From: Chitinophagaceae bacterium
GTDB lineage: Bacteria > Bacteroidota > Bacteroidia > Chitinophagales > Chitinophagaceae
DNA length: 54,863 nt
NCBI GenBank assembly: GCA_020847395.1
Contig: JADLCD010000074.1
Location: 1-54,863 of the forward strand
Reading direction: 5' to 3'
Notes under the pieces: model-generated
Told to the model about the DNA's origin: nothing
What the model saw: the letters and a program-made list of their open reading frames with translations, nothing else
Databases searched by the model: none
Shown here: positions 8,789-18,868 of the stretch, piece by piece
Numbering within the stretch: the stretch's first letter is position 1
Layout of the letters: each line of letters opens with the position of its first letter
Translations under genes and position numbers: made by a program

Positions 8789-10027
8789 ATGACATTGACG
8801 TATATATGGATGGCGTTTTTTTTGCTGGCATTTGCTGTTGCCTTTGTTAAATGGGCTTTTTTAGGTGATCAGCAGATTCTGCCTGCACTGGTAGAGGGCA
8901 TTTTTAAGGCCGCTAATGATGGTTTTGATATTTCTCTTAAACTGGTAGGTGTTATGGCTTTATTTCTCGGTTTTATGAGTATAGGAGAGAAGGCGGGTGC
9001 TATCCGTTTTCTTTCAAGAAGTGTAAGCCCTTTCTTTTCAAAATTATTTCCTGATATACCCAAAAATCATCCTGCTACCGGGCAAATGATGATGAATTTT
9101 TCTGCCAATCTGCTGGGGCTTGATAATGCCGCAACTCCTTTTGGTATAAAAGCGATGCAGAGCCTGCAGGAACTTAACCCAAATAAAGATACCGCCAGCA
9201 ATGCACAGATCATGTTTATGGCTTTGCATGCCAGCGGGCTTACATTAATACCAGTAAGCATCATTGCGATGAGGGCTTCCATGAAAATTCCGGCAGCAAA
9301 CCCGACAGATATTTTTGTACCCTGCATGATCGTAACGTTTGTGGCAACCCTGGCAGCTTTAACCATCATGTCGTTCAAACAAAAAATAAATCTGTTGCAG
9401 CCGGTATTGCTCGGTTGGATACTTGGCCTGTCTGCAGTAATCGGGTTGTTGGTCTGGTATCTTACCACGCTTGACAAGCAAAATCTGCAATTGTTCTCCA
9501 ATACATTGAGCAGCGGGTTGATCTTATTGATTTTTCTGTTGTTTCTCCTCGGTGGGCTACGCAAAAAAATAAATATGTTTGATGCTTTTGTTGATGGTGC
9601 AAAAGGTGGTTTTGAAGTAGCTATCCGTATTATTCCATATTTGATTGCCATGTTAATAGCGATAAGTGTTTTGCGTAATTCAGGCGTGTTCACATATCTT
9701 ATAGATGGATTGAGATACTTGTTCGGATTAACCGGTATGAATACAGACTTTGTTGAAGCGCTGCCTACTGCTTTAATGAAGCCCTTAAGCGGGGCTGGTG
9801 CAAGAGGTATGATGGTAACGGCCATGGAAACATACGGTACTGATTCTTTTGTTGGAAGGTTATCCTGTATTTTCCAGGGAACAAGTGACACTACTTTTTA
9901 TGTGATTGCAGTTTATTTCGGCGCTGTTTCGGTTAAGAATACCCGTTATGCTATTCCTGCTATGTTGCTGGCTGATTTGGCAGGAATTATTACAGCTATA
10001 TTTGTGGGGTATTTATTTTTTCATTGA
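8789..10027 (+). CDS. Nucleoside-recognition (Gate) domain membrane protein, SpmA-SpmB fusion type
   Basis: A 412-residue polytopic membrane protein. The N-terminal half has the SpmA signature NFSANLLGLDNAATPFG, followed by QSLQELNPNKDTASNAQ. The C-terminal half repeats a Gate domain with KPLSGAGARGMM and CIFQGTSDTTFYV, as in SpmB. The two halves are separate genes in Bacillus, where they affect spore-core dehydration; in non-sporulating Bacteroidota the fused form is common and its transport substrate is unknown. The gene ends next to a long perfect inverted repeat that probably terminates both convergent transcripts. Confidence 0.9.
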   Translation: MTLTYIWMAFFLLAFAVAFVKWAFLGDQQILPALVEGIFKAANDGFDISLKLVGVMALFLGFMSIGEKAGAIRFLSRSVSPFFSKLFPDIPKNHPATGQMMMNFSANLLGLDNAATPFGIKAMQSLQELNPNKDTASNAQIMFMALHASGLTLIPVSIIAMRASMKIPAANPTDIFVPCMIVTFVATLAALTIMSFKQKINLLQPVLLGWILGLSAVIGLLVWYLTTLDKQNLQLFSNTLSSGLILLIFLLFLLGGLRKKINMFDAFVDGAKGGFEVAIRIIPYLIAMLIAISVLRNSGVFTYLIDGLRYLFGLTGMNTDFVEALPTALMKPLSGAGARGMMVTAMETYGTDSFVGRLSCIFQGTSDTTFYVIAVYFGAVSVKNTRYAIPAMLLADLAGIITAIFVGYLFFH

Positions 10028-10037
10028 TTTTTATAAT

Positions 10038-10071
10038 CACGAATGCACGAATTAATATTCGTGCATTCGTG
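10038..10071. terminator. Perfect 15-bp inverted repeat between convergent genes
   Basis: CACGAATGCACGAAT (10038-10052) and its exact complement (10057-10071) flank a TAAT loop. It sits between the stop of the SpmA/B-like gene and the stop of the MuiA-like gene. There is no long T-run, so it could be a bidirectional terminator or an inserted palindrome. Confidence 0.6.
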
Positions 10072-10077
10072 GCAGAT

Positions 10078-11886
10078 TCAATTCAAATTAACCTGCCTGT
10101 CTTTTGCATATTTTACGTTATACCCAAATCGTATTTTCTTTGTTTCTCCAGGCGCCAGTTTCAACTGCCAGCTTAATACGCCGGTTTCTTTATTAATAGA
10201 AGCGCCTCCATCATCTGTAAGTTCCGACTCAATATCTTTATTGGTAGATAATGGATATTGATCTTTAAGCAGTATTTCCACTGCATCTTTCTTGTTATTT
10301 TTAACTGTAATCTCGTACGTGAATTTTTGAAGCTTATTTGCCCCGAGAAATTTTACACTGCTGTAATCAGTCAGTTTCTCTTTTTTAACTACCACCCGTT
10401 TATCTCTTCCCAATGTAAGATTTAAAGTGTCGAGCGTGGAATTAGGGTCAATAAAAGACTTACCTACATAAGTACCTTCAAAAATAATATTGGCATCGCC
10501 GGGCAGGAGGTTTAGTTTTTCCCATTCAGATATGTCTGCCAAAAGATAGGCGTCTTTATCAAGCCGCGGTACGGAATAAAACTTATAATTGGCATCCACT
10601 GCATATTCTTTTAATACAGCCGTTTGCGCTTTACCGTTAGTAGGAATATCAAAAGGAATGTCTATATCAAAAGTAACATTCAGTTCATTATCGCTAACGG
10701 TTACATAATCGCCCAAACCTTCTTTTAAAGTAACTATAATGGCGCCACCTGAAGCTCTCGAACCGTATATGGCAGTAGCAGCATTATCTTTTAATACATC
10801 CATCTTTTTAATAGCTATTTTATTGATTTTTGAAAATTCCTGCTTCGTCATTTCTGCACCGTTAACAATATAGATTGGCGCTTTTTCTTCAACCATTGTA
10901 CCTGTTGTATTACTATTAGTGCCATAGCCAACTACTACTACTTCATCTAAACTGCTATTTCCACGAAACTGAACCCCCGCTACTTTTCCTGCCAGCGATT
11001 GCTCCATCACATTTACCGGGTTAATATAGGCAAGAAACCAGGTGTTCATTACCGGTGCATTGCCCCATTGGTTTGGCACTGATGTAGAAAGCGAAAGCTT
11101 TACCTTTTTCCAGTCTAACCCTGTGGTTTGCGTGATCTTTGATTTGTAAATTACTTTTAGCGGCGTTTTAATATCATCAACCCTAATATCATAGTAGGGA
11201 GTCCAGTATGCGTTGGGTGTTATGTAAGACACTACAAAATCATACTTACCACTCACGGCTACGGATAGTTGCAGGTTGATGCGTCCCTCATTTTTGGTGT
11301 TCTTCTTCTCTTCTTCCGCTACCTGGTTATTTATTTTAGTAAGCAGTTCATTCCATTTTTTTTGCTTTTCATTTTGCTGCTTAAGTTCCTGCTGCAGTTC
11401 GTTAGACTTTGCTTTATAGTAATCCATCAGTTTCATTAATTCCGCCACGCTCAATCCTGTTTGTGAGCCTTTAATATCTTTATTTGCCTTTAGTACGTCC
11501 AGCAATTCATTAATAGTGGTAATCTGTCCTCTCACCTTTGCTATTTCATCAGATATGTTGTTTGCAGAATCTTTCAGTTGTTTTATTCTCTGGTTTTCCT
11601 GCGGCGTTACCAAGTAATTGCTGGAGAACTCAACGCCTATTAATGTAACAGCAGAAGGGCAATTGATCTGGATGCTGTTGATATCAACCGCATTGCTGAT
11701 ACCTTCAATAATCAATTCGTTAGCGCCTTGCTGTAAGGAAGCATTGGCATTGTGGATCATTTCCGCGCCATTGCGGTAAACAGTTACTGTTTTAAGAGAT
11801 GATGGTACTTTAAGCGGCTCATTTCCGGCATTTACAAAAAGAGAAAACAATAAAAGGATGGATAAGCAAGTTGTTTTTGTATACAT
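10078..11886 (-). CDS. MuiA-like (DUF4140/DUF4139) protein with inserted TonB-plug-like segment
   Basis: 602 residues from the ATG at 11886, which gives a clean signal peptide (MYTKTTCLSILLLFSLFVNA). The DUF4140-like N-terminus reads LKTVTVYRNGAEMIHNA. A charged coiled coil follows at roughly 80-200, then DUF4139 begins at YWTPYYDIRVDD. Within DUF4139, around 10720-11015, is a segment like a SusC plug: LAGKVAGVQF, SLDEVVVVGYG, IYIVNGAEMTKQEF, DVLKDNAATAIYGSRASGG. DUF4139 resumes with VTFDIDIPFDIPTNGKAQT. No beta-barrel follows, so this is not a TonB receptor. The MuiA family is linked to exopolysaccharide control in enterics, but its biochemistry is not established. An upstream ATG (11904) would add six residues before the signal. 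Confidence 0.8.
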   Translation of the reverse strand: MYTKTTCLSILLLFSLFVNAGNEPLKVPSSLKTVTVYRNGAEMIHNANASLQQGANELIIEGISNAVDINSIQINCPSAVTLIGVEFSSNYLVTPQENQRIKQLKDSANNISDEIAKVRGQITTINELLDVLKANKDIKGSQTGLSVAELMKLMDYYKAKSNELQQELKQQNEKQKKWNELLTKINNQVAEEEKKNTKNEGRINLQLSVAVSGKYDFVVSYITPNAYWTPYYDIRVDDIKTPLKVIYKSKITQTTGLDWKKVKLSLSTSVPNQWGNAPVMNTWFLAYINPVNVMEQSLAGKVAGVQFRGNSSLDEVVVVGYGTNSNTTGTMVEEKAPIYIVNGAEMTKQEFSKINKIAIKKMDVLKDNAATAIYGSRASGGAIIVTLKEGLGDYVTVSDNELNVTFDIDIPFDIPTNGKAQTAVLKEYAVDANYKFYSVPRLDKDAYLLADISEWEKLNLLPGDANIIFEGTYVGKSFIDPNSTLDTLNLTLGRDKRVVVKKEKLTDYSSVKFLGANKLQKFTYEITVKNNKKDAVEILLKDQYPLSTNKDIESELTDDGGASINKETGVLSWQLKLAPGETKKIRFGYNVKYAKDRQVNLN

Positions 11887-11935
11887 AAAAATGGCTTTCC
11901 ACAATGGATGCGAAAAGCCGGGTAATTACATAAGC

Positions 11936-12007
11936 AGTCAGCTATCAGGCATTAATTGTTAAAAGCTGATAGCCGATAGCTGACAGCCCAAAGCCGATAG
12001 CTCAAAG
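11936..12007. repeat. Interspersed AGCTATCAGC-type intergenic repeat, copy 1
   Basis: The gap upstream of the MuiA-like gene contains repeated, partly self-complementary units such as AAGCTGATAGCCGATAGCTG and CAGTCAGCTATCAGG. The same words recur at 37371-37435. The family resembles short inserted repeats, not a regulatory site specific to one gene. Confidence 0.65.
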
Positions 12008-12010
12008 CCC

Positions 12011-12907
12011 TTAATCAAAAATCTTTTTCATCCTGTCAATAATCACTTTTAATCTTTCCCTGTCACCGCCGGGCACTTCCGCAGAAGCCCAGCCATTATA
12101 GCCGATCTTTTGTAAAGCTTCTATAATAACCGGCCAGTTGTTGTCGCCTTCCATTAATTCTACATCAAAACCTTTCCACAAACCTTCATCATTCTGTTTT
12201 TTACGACTATACTCTTTTACATCGAGCTTCATGATGCGCTTATCCAAAATTTCAATCCATTGTTCCGGCCAGCCATATCTTAAAATATTGCCTATATCAA
12301 AATACCAGCCAACCAGCGGGTGATTAATTTCATCCACATATCTTGCTGCTTCAAGCGGGCTGATCAGAAAATTATTCCAAACATTTTCTATTGCTATCTT
12401 AATACCCGTTTTTTCAGCATGCGGAATTAATTTTCTTATCTGCTCCTGCGTGCGTGTGTATGTGTCAGCATAGCTTATTTTTTCATTCACTACACCTGCA
12501 ACCAGCAGAACCGTTGTGCCGCCGTACAATTTGCAGTCGTTCAAAGATTGAATAACGGTATTAAAACATTTATCTCTTACAGCAGGGTCAGGGGAGGAGA
12601 GCGGGGATTTCCAGTGTTCTGAATTTACCACTCCCGGTATCAGTAAACCTGTTTTATCTCTTGCGGCTAAAATTTCTTTGTGATCATAATTATGCGGCGA
12701 GCTGAATTCAACGCCATCATATCCCAGCTCCTTCAGCATTTTAAATTTGTCCATTAAAGGCAGCTCTCCCTTTACCATTTCTATCTTCAAACTTTTTTTA
12801 ATTTTTGGTTTGAAGCTGTTTTTCCGATCCAATGCTATTGCAGGAAAACCAATGCCTGCTCCGGCAGCAATGAGGCTGCTGTTTTTAATAAATGTTCTTC
12901 TTTGCAT
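12011..12907 (-). CDS. Tat-exported sugar phosphate isomerase/epimerase (AP endonuclease 2-like TIM barrel)
   Basis: 298 residues. The twin-arginine leader reads MQRRTFIKNSSLIAAGAG. The barrel has the family strand signatures GYDGVEFSSPH, KIAIENVWNNFL (metal-binding Glu), VGWYFDIGN (Asp) and GWASAEVPGGD (final Glu), so the usual set of metal ligands appears intact. It starts seven bases after the stop of the upstream Tat-exported Gfo/Idh/MocA gene, so the two are almost certainly one operon. A joint periplasmic pathway oxidising and isomerising a sugar or inositol is likely, but the substrate is unknown. Confidence 0.9.
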   Translation of the reverse strand: MQRRTFIKNSSLIAAGAGIGFPAIALDRKNSFKPKIKKSLKIEMVKGELPLMDKFKMLKELGYDGVEFSSPHNYDHKEILAARDKTGLLIPGVVNSEHWKSPLSSPDPAVRDKCFNTVIQSLNDCKLYGGTTVLLVAGVVNEKISYADTYTRTQEQIRKLIPHAEKTGIKIAIENVWNNFLISPLEAARYVDEINHPLVGWYFDIGNILRYGWPEQWIEILDKRIMKLDVKEYSRKKQNDEGLWKGFDVELMEGDNNWPVIIEALQKIGYNGWASAEVPGGDRERLKVIIDRMKKIFD

Positions 12908-12914
12908 ACAGCGG

Positions 12915-14219
12915 TTATTTAAATGGCGTGATACCGGGTTTTGCTACTTCTGTTACAGGAATAGTAAGATCAAATGTATAGGAGTCTGTAGACGGTCCTA
13001 ATATTTCTTTGCTGTTCATTGCTTCCTCCCAGGTTATTTTTTTACCTGTATAAGCCGCCATTCTTCCCATTATAGCAATCATGGAGCTTAAAGCAACATC
13101 TTCTCCCTGGCTTATGGTATTGCCTTTGCGCAGCGCTGCAAACAGCTCATTATGTTCTGTCTGGTACATATCGTTTTGTTGTCCGCTGTATGTCCACTGT
13201 TTTTTGCCTGTGTTTATCTGGTGAACATTGGCAGCACAATCAACCAACGCCCGTCCTTTGGTTCCCAGGGATTCAACCGCATAGCTTCTCTCGCAGCCTT
13301 CCTGCTGGCGCGACATATGAAAACCTTTGGCTCCATTTGCAAATTCATAAGTAATAGCAAAGTGATCAAAGATATTACCATTTTTTTCGCCCACTCTTAC
13401 CTGCCGCCCCCCGGTGCCAACTGCATTTATGGGTAACTGGTTACCAAATGCCCAACTCATCATATCAATACTGTGTACGGCTTGTTCTACTATATGGTCG
13501 CCAGACAGCCAGTTGAATAACGGCCAGTTACGCAATTGCCATTCTGCGTTGTCGAGCTTCGGAGTATCAAATTTATATGTACGATATGTATCTCCCGTAT
13601 TGTAGGTATTGTATACAGCCAGCACATCGCCGATGGCGCCGTTATTTATTTTTCCAAAAGTGGACCTTTTAGGTTCATGAAAACGCCAGCAAAAACCAGA
13701 CACTATACTCACATTTTTTGCTTTGGCTTTTTTTGCCGCTTCCAATACTCTTTTTATTCCTGCTGCATCAACCGCTACAGGCTTTTCACAAAAAATATGC
13801 TTGCCTGCTTCAACAGCAGCTTCAAGATGTAAAGGACGAAATGCCGGAGTAGTTGCCAGTATTACCACATCAACACCGGAGTCTAAAACTTTTTTGTAAG
13901 CATCAAAACCTATATACTGATGCTCCGGACTAACATTTGCTTTATCGCCATGTAATTCTTTAAGGTTGGTCAGTGATTTTTGTAACCTGTCTTCAAAGAG
14001 ATCAGCCATTGCATGCAATACCACATTCGGATCAGCGCTTAATGCCTGGTTTGCAGCACCAGAACCCCTGCCTCCACAGCCAATCAAACCTACTTTTAAA
14101 GTATCGGCATTTATATTTTTTGATAATGGTTTTGCGTGGATAATATTAAATGGTAAGGCGCTGGCTGTTACTGCCATTCCCGAAAGCTTAAGAAAGTTTC
14201 TTCTCTTCTGATTGATCAT
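12915..14219 (-). CDS. Tat-exported Gfo/Idh/MocA family oxidoreductase
   Basis: 434 residues with a Tat leader (NQKRRNFLKLSGMAVTASAL, with KRRNFLK as twin Arg). The NAD-binding start LKVGLIGCGGRGSGAA lies at about 41-56 and the catalytic HIFCEKPVAVD at about 144-154. The C-terminal domain has GDHIVEQAVHSIDMMSWAF, including the His pair used in this family. It is the first gene of a two-gene operon with the exported isomerase. It is a different subfamily from the 5639 paralogue, which shares little beyond the core motifs. Its substrate is unknown. Confidence 0.92.
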   Translation of the reverse strand: MINQKRRNFLKLSGMAVTASALPFNIIHAKPLSKNINADTLKVGLIGCGGRGSGAANQALSADPNVVLHAMADLFEDRLQKSLTNLKELHGDKANVSPEHQYIGFDAYKKVLDSGVDVVILATTPAFRPLHLEAAVEAGKHIFCEKPVAVDAAGIKRVLEAAKKAKAKNVSIVSGFCWRFHEPKRSTFGKINNGAIGDVLAVYNTYNTGDTYRTYKFDTPKLDNAEWQLRNWPLFNWLSGDHIVEQAVHSIDMMSWAFGNQLPINAVGTGGRQVRVGEKNGNIFDHFAITYEFANGAKGFHMSRQQEGCERSYAVESLGTKGRALVDCAANVHQINTGKKQWTYSGQQNDMYQTEHNELFAALRKGNTISQGEDVALSSMIAIMGRMAAYTGKKITWEEAMNSKEILGPSTDSYTFDLTIPVTEVAKPGITPFK

Positions 14220-14450
14220 GGCTTACAATTATTTTTAGGTAAAACGCAATATAAAATTTTATTCGGGAATATGCGTCCTGTATTTGGCTCTCACAAGGCC
14301 AAATGAGAAAATTTTTAATTCCTTTTGCATTAATATACCGAGGAAGGTGGAATTGAATCAGCATACGCAAACGATTTACTCTTATCAGGAAATATCAATT
14401 GTAATTCACTATCATGTAATAATCGCCGCACAGGTATCGTGGATACGTCC

Positions 14451-15773
14451 CTATTTCACCAACTCACCTTTTAGCCTTAGCAATTCTGTTTCAGAAAGCT
14501 TGGTATTATAGCGTGCGGCAATCAGGCGGTCATAAGCATCTTCCAGGCTTTTTTGCGCTTCGCGTAATTCAAGGAAAGTAGATACTCCCAGCTTAAAACG
14601 TTCCAGTGCGATGGAGACATTTTCTTTGGCGAGTTCAATATTGTCTTCTTCCAGTTTTAATAAACTTACCTGGTATTGGTAATCATAAAAACCTGCTTTA
14701 ACCAAAACATCCACTGCATTTTTCTGTTGTTTCAATGCTATCTCCTGGTAGGCAACATCCAGTTGCGCCTGTTTTATATTACGGTTAACGTTTAAATAAT
14801 TAAGAATAGGAATTGATGCTGTAAAGCCATAATTAAATCCTTTATTCTGGCTGAAAATAGATGCAAACGGGTTAATGTTATTAACATTATTGACCTGCGT
14901 AAAATTATAAGCTGATCCAAAAGATACGGTTGGCCACCGTGTGGCCTTAACTTCTTTAAGCATTATCCTGGAAATATCAACATTCTTAATTGCCTGTAAA
15001 ATTGTTGGACTTGTAGATTGTATATTATTCTGAATAGTTTCAATGGTCATACCATCATTAATAGGAATGCTATCCGATACCTCAAAGGGTTGGGGTAATT
15101 GCATGCCTGTTAACTGGTTGAGTTGTTCTTTTGATTGAGCCATTATAGATTGCTGCTGCAGGCGTGTGGCTTTTTGTGCATTAAGATCAACCTTTGCCTG
15201 CAATAGTTCCGGTTTTGTGCCAAGCCCTACAGATAATTTTCTATCTGCCAGCTTTACTCTTTCTTCATTGATGGACATTTGTTCATCGATGGCTTTGAGT
15301 TGCTGCTTTTGCCTTACTATAATATAATATGCATTAATAACCGCAGCCGTTGAATTTACAACCTGGTTTTTTAGATTGATTCTTCCGAGTGCATATAATT
15401 CATTTATACGATCTCTTGTTGCAAACATTTTCAAACCATCAAACAAAACAAGATTAAGATTGATGGCTGCATTTAAGTTAGTGGAACGTATACCTTTTCC
15501 TTCCACATCATCCCTGCCGTCAAACTTTTGCTTTTGTGCGGAAATGGTTTGCGCTCTTCCAACAGTTCCATTTACCGTTGGCAAAAAACCTCCGTAAATA
15601 TATTTCTTGTTGATGGCTGCAGCCGCTGAATCATTTTCAGCCAGCAGAATATCGAAGTTGTTTTTTAAAGCTGCTGCAATCGCCTCTTCAACCGTAACCA
15701 ATTGCTGCGACCTTGCAATGCTGCTGCAAAAAACAAATACTGTAATAAAACTGAAAATTCTTTTTCCACTCAT
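14451..15773 (-). CDS. TolC-family outer membrane efflux channel
   Basis: 440 residues with an N-terminal signal (SFITVFVFCSSIARSQ). The body has the two OEP repeats of long alpha-helices (AALKNNFDILLAENDSA; GLGTKPELLQAKVDLNAQKA; FKLGVSTFLELREAQKSLED), the standard TolC architecture. It is the last gene of a three-gene RND efflux operon, five bases after the pump gene. It should form the trimeric outer-membrane duct for that pump. Confidence 0.93.
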   Translation of the reverse strand: MSGKRIFSFITVFVFCSSIARSQQLVTVEEAIAAALKNNFDILLAENDSAAAAINKKYIYGGFLPTVNGTVGRAQTISAQKQKFDGRDDVEGKGIRSTNLNAAINLNLVLFDGLKMFATRDRINELYALGRINLKNQVVNSTAAVINAYYIIVRQKQQLKAIDEQMSINEERVKLADRKLSVGLGTKPELLQAKVDLNAQKATRLQQQSIMAQSKEQLNQLTGMQLPQPFEVSDSIPINDGMTIETIQNNIQSTSPTILQAIKNVDISRIMLKEVKATRWPTVSFGSAYNFTQVNNVNNINPFASIFSQNKGFNYGFTASIPILNYLNVNRNIKQAQLDVAYQEIALKQQKNAVDVLVKAGFYDYQYQVSLLKLEEDNIELAKENVSIALERFKLGVSTFLELREAQKSLEDAYDRLIAARYNTKLSETELLRLKGELVK

Positions 15774-15778
15774 AAAGG

Positions 15779-18700
15779 TCAGGCTCTTTTTTCTTCCGTA
15801 AAATATTCGTCAATATGGCTTTCATGTTTTCTTGCAGAAAGAAAACTATACATAGCCGGAATTACAAACAAGGTAAGCACCAGTGAAAATATAATACCGC
15901 CCACAATTACAATACCCAATGGTATACGGCTGGTAGATGCTGCGCCTATTGACATGGCAATAGGCAAAGCGCCAAGCGCCATTGCAAGGCTCGTCATTAA
16001 TATTGGCCTTAACCTGGCTACTGCTGCTGCTACAACCGCTTCAGCTTTTGTTAAACCTGCAATTTGTTTTTGATTGGCAAATTCCACAATAAGGATACCG
16101 TTTTTGGTTACAAGACCAACAAGCATAATCATTCCTATTTGTGAAAATATATTGAGCGTTTGCCCGAACAGCCACAACGATAATACGGCGCCGGCAATAG
16201 CCAGCGGAACAGTGAACATAATAATAAACGGATCAATAAAACTTTCAAATTGCGCGGCAAGCACTAAGAAGATGAGTAACAGTGCAAGCACAAATGCAAA
16301 CATGGTATTACCTGAGCTTTCAGCAAAATCTCTTGATGAGCCTGAAAGCGAAGTAGCAAAAGTATCATCAAGCATTTTATCAGCAATACCCTGCATGGCT
16401 TTTATACCTTCTCCCAGTGTTCTGCCTTCTGCAAGCCCGGCAGAAATGGTTGCAGATTTATACCTGTTAAAATGGTATATGGTAGGCGGTGTTGTACTTT
16501 CCTTAATATTTACCAGGTTATCAAGCGAAATGCTTTCGTTACGGCTGTTACGCACATATATATTGCGAAGATCTGTGGGATTATTTCTGTCATCGCGTGG
16601 CACCTGGCCGATTACCTGGTATTGTTTACCATCTTTTGTAAAATAGCCAAGTCTTCTGTTACTATATGCCAGTTGCAGTGCTTCAGAAACTGCATCAATG
16701 CTTACACCCAGCGCACTGGCCTTTATACGGTCAACCGTTACCGACAGCTCGGGCTTATTAAATTTGAGATCAATATCCACGCCCTGGAAAGCAGGGTTTT
16801 TATTGGCTTCTTCCAAAAATTTCGGCAACATATCAGTCAGCTTGTCAAAGTTATTGTTCTGTATTACAAACTGCACGGGTAATCCGCCTCTGCGGTTAAC
16901 AGAAATGGTTTGCTCCTGTATAGCAAATGCCCTTCCTTCAGAAAATTTGGGAAGATTTCTATTTACCATATCAACTATTTGTTGTTGCGATTTCGTACGC
17001 TGATTAGGATCAACCAACATAACACGAACAAAGCCAGTATTTACAGAGCCTGCACCCGAAAAACCCGGAGCCGTTACCGTTAATGCTGATTTCAGTCCCT
17101 GTACAGAATCTATCACAAATCCTGTGAGCTTATCTATAAACTGATCGGTATATTCAAACGAAGAACCTTCGGGCATTGTAACCTGCAACCTGAACTGGTT
17201 TCTGTCTTCCATTGGTGCAAGTTCTGATTGCAGGTTTCTACCAATGCCCCATATTATTCCACCACAAATGAGAATAATTACAAAAGCTAACCAACGCCAT
17301 CTCATAAATGCTGCGAGCAGGCGATGATACCCGTTTTCCATTCCTTTAAAAAACGGTTCTGTTTTGCGGTAAAACCATCCATGTTTATGTACGCTCTTTG
17401 TCATTTTTACATTCAGCACCGGCGTAATGGTTAGTGATACAAAAGCAGAAACCAATACGGCGCCTGCTACCACTATACCAAACTCACGGAAAAGCCTACC
17501 CACAAAACCCTGTAAAAAGATGATGGGTAAGAATATTACAGCAAGCGTGATAGAAGTTGCAATTACGGCAAAGTATATTTCTTTGGAACCTTCCAGCGCG
17601 GCCTGCCACTTGTTCATGCCCTGCTCCATCTTTTTATAAATATTTTCCGTTACCACAATACCATCATCTACCACAAGCCCTGTGGCGAGTACAATTCCCA
17701 GGAGGCTTAGTACATTAATGGTAAAACCGCTCAGGTACATTATAAAAAATGCCGCAATAAGCGAAACAGGAATATCTATCAACGGGCGTATTGCAATGAT
17801 CCAATCGCGGAAGAAAAAATAAATGATGAGCACCACCAGCATAACGGCAATGATCAGGGTTTCTTCAACCTCTGTGATAGAACGTTTGATAAAAACGGTT
17901 TGATCAAGTGCTATGTCCAGCTTGATGTCATCCGGTATTTCTTTTTTTAACTGTTCAAAGCGCTTATAAAATTCATCTGCAATGGCAACATAGTTTGAGC
18001 CAGGTTGGGGTACCAATGCAAGAGCTATCATCGGAACACCATTTAGCTTTAATACGGTTTCTTCATTCTCAGGTCCAAGTACAGCTTCTCCAACATCTTT
18101 TAAACGAACGATACTGTTGGCGGTACTTCTTATAATAATATTGTTGAATTCTTCTTCAGTGGTAAGCCTGCCAAAAGTGCGAACGGTGAGCTCAGTATTA
18201 TTACCTGCTATTTTGCCTGAAGGTAATTCTACATTCTCCCTGCTTAATGCAGCCTGTACATCACTGAAGGTAAGTCCGTATGCGTTGAGCTTTGAAGGTT
18301 GAAACCAAATACGCATGGCGTATTTTTTTTCGCCCCAGATTTGTATACCGCTTACGCCGGGAATGGTTTGTAATCTTTCCTGCAATACATTGGTAGCATA
18401 CTCGGTAATCTGCAATTGATTTCTTGTATTGCTCTGTACGGTCATAGAAATGATCGCATCAGAGCTTGCATCAGCTTTGGTTACCACCGATGGTGCATCA
18501 AGATCCTGCGGAAGGCTGCGTTGCGCCTGCGATGCTTTATCACGAACATCATTCGCTGCGGTTTCAAGGTCTACACCCAAATCAAATTCCACAGTAATGT
18601 TGCTTATGCCCTGGCTGCTTGAAGATGTCAGGTTTTTAATACCCGGCACACCGTTGATCGATTTTTCGAGAGGCTCGGTTATTTGTGATTCAATAATGTC

Positions 18701-18868
18701 GGCATTGGCGCCTGCATAGTTGGTGCGAACATTAATGATGGGAGGGTCAATAGCAGGGTAATCTCTTACGCCGAGAAACGTAAAACCTATTACTCCAAAC
18801 ACTACAATAAGAATGCTTGAAACGGTAGCCAGCACCGGCCTCCTCAAACTCAATTCTGAAATGTTCAT
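15779..18868 (-). CDS. RND efflux pump inner membrane permease (HAE1/AcrB-like)
   Basis: 1029 residues, typical for AcrB/MdtB-like pumps. The N-terminus (ISELSLRRPVLATVSSILI) is followed by periplasmic porter domains. TM4 has the proton-relay GLVVDDGIVVTENIY with paired Asp near residue 405. The second half repeats the fold (IGMIMLVGLVTKNGILIVEFA). It exports hydrophobic compounds by proton antiport. The start ATG overlaps the adaptor's TAA stop by one base (TAATG), indicating translational coupling. The outer-membrane channel follows five bases after its stop. The exported substrate cannot be inferred. Confidence 0.97.
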   Translation of the reverse strand: MNISELSLRRPVLATVSSILIVVFGVIGFTFLGVRDYPAIDPPIINVRTNYAGANADIIESQITEPLEKSINGVPGIKNLTSSSSQGISNITVEFDLGVDLETAANDVRDKASQAQRSLPQDLDAPSVVTKADASSDAIISMTVQSNTRNQLQITEYATNVLQERLQTIPGVSGIQIWGEKKYAMRIWFQPSKLNAYGLTFSDVQAALSRENVELPSGKIAGNNTELTVRTFGRLTTEEEFNNIIIRSTANSIVRLKDVGEAVLGPENEETVLKLNGVPMIALALVPQPGSNYVAIADEFYKRFEQLKKEIPDDIKLDIALDQTVFIKRSITEVEETLIIAVMLVVLIIYFFFRDWIIAIRPLIDIPVSLIAAFFIMYLSGFTINVLSLLGIVLATGLVVDDGIVVTENIYKKMEQGMNKWQAALEGSKEIYFAVIATSITLAVIFLPIIFLQGFVGRLFREFGIVVAGAVLVSAFVSLTITPVLNVKMTKSVHKHGWFYRKTEPFFKGMENGYHRLLAAFMRWRWLAFVIILICGGIIWGIGRNLQSELAPMEDRNQFRLQVTMPEGSSFEYTDQFIDKLTGFVIDSVQGLKSALTVTAPGFSGAGSVNTGFVRVMLVDPNQRTKSQQQIVDMVNRNLPKFSEGRAFAIQEQTISVNRRGGLPVQFVIQNNNFDKLTDMLPKFLEEANKNPAFQGVDIDLKFNKPELSVTVDRIKASALGVSIDAVSEALQLAYSNRRLGYFTKDGKQYQVIGQVPRDDRNNPTDLRNIYVRNSRNESISLDNLVNIKESTTPPTIYHFNRYKSATISAGLAEGRTLGEGIKAMQGIADKMLDDTFATSLSGSSRDFAESSGNTMFAFVLALLLIFLVLAAQFESFIDPFIIMFTVPLAIAGAVLSLWLFGQTLNIFSQIGMIMLVGLVTKNGILIVEFANQKQIAGLTKAEAVVAAAVARLRPILMTSLAMALGALPIAMSIGAASTSRIPLGIVIVGGIIFSLVLTLFVIPAMYSFLSARKHESHIDEYFTEEKRA

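Noticed and set aside
9067-9891. 274-residue open frame on the minus strand
   Set aside because: It is antisense to the well-supported SpmA/B-like membrane gene, has no recognisable domain and is rich in Pro, Ile and Asn, as expected for a shadow frame.
10720-11015. Separate truncated TonB-dependent receptor gene
   Set aside because: The segment is in frame with DUF4139 on both sides, without stops, so it is part of the same protein.
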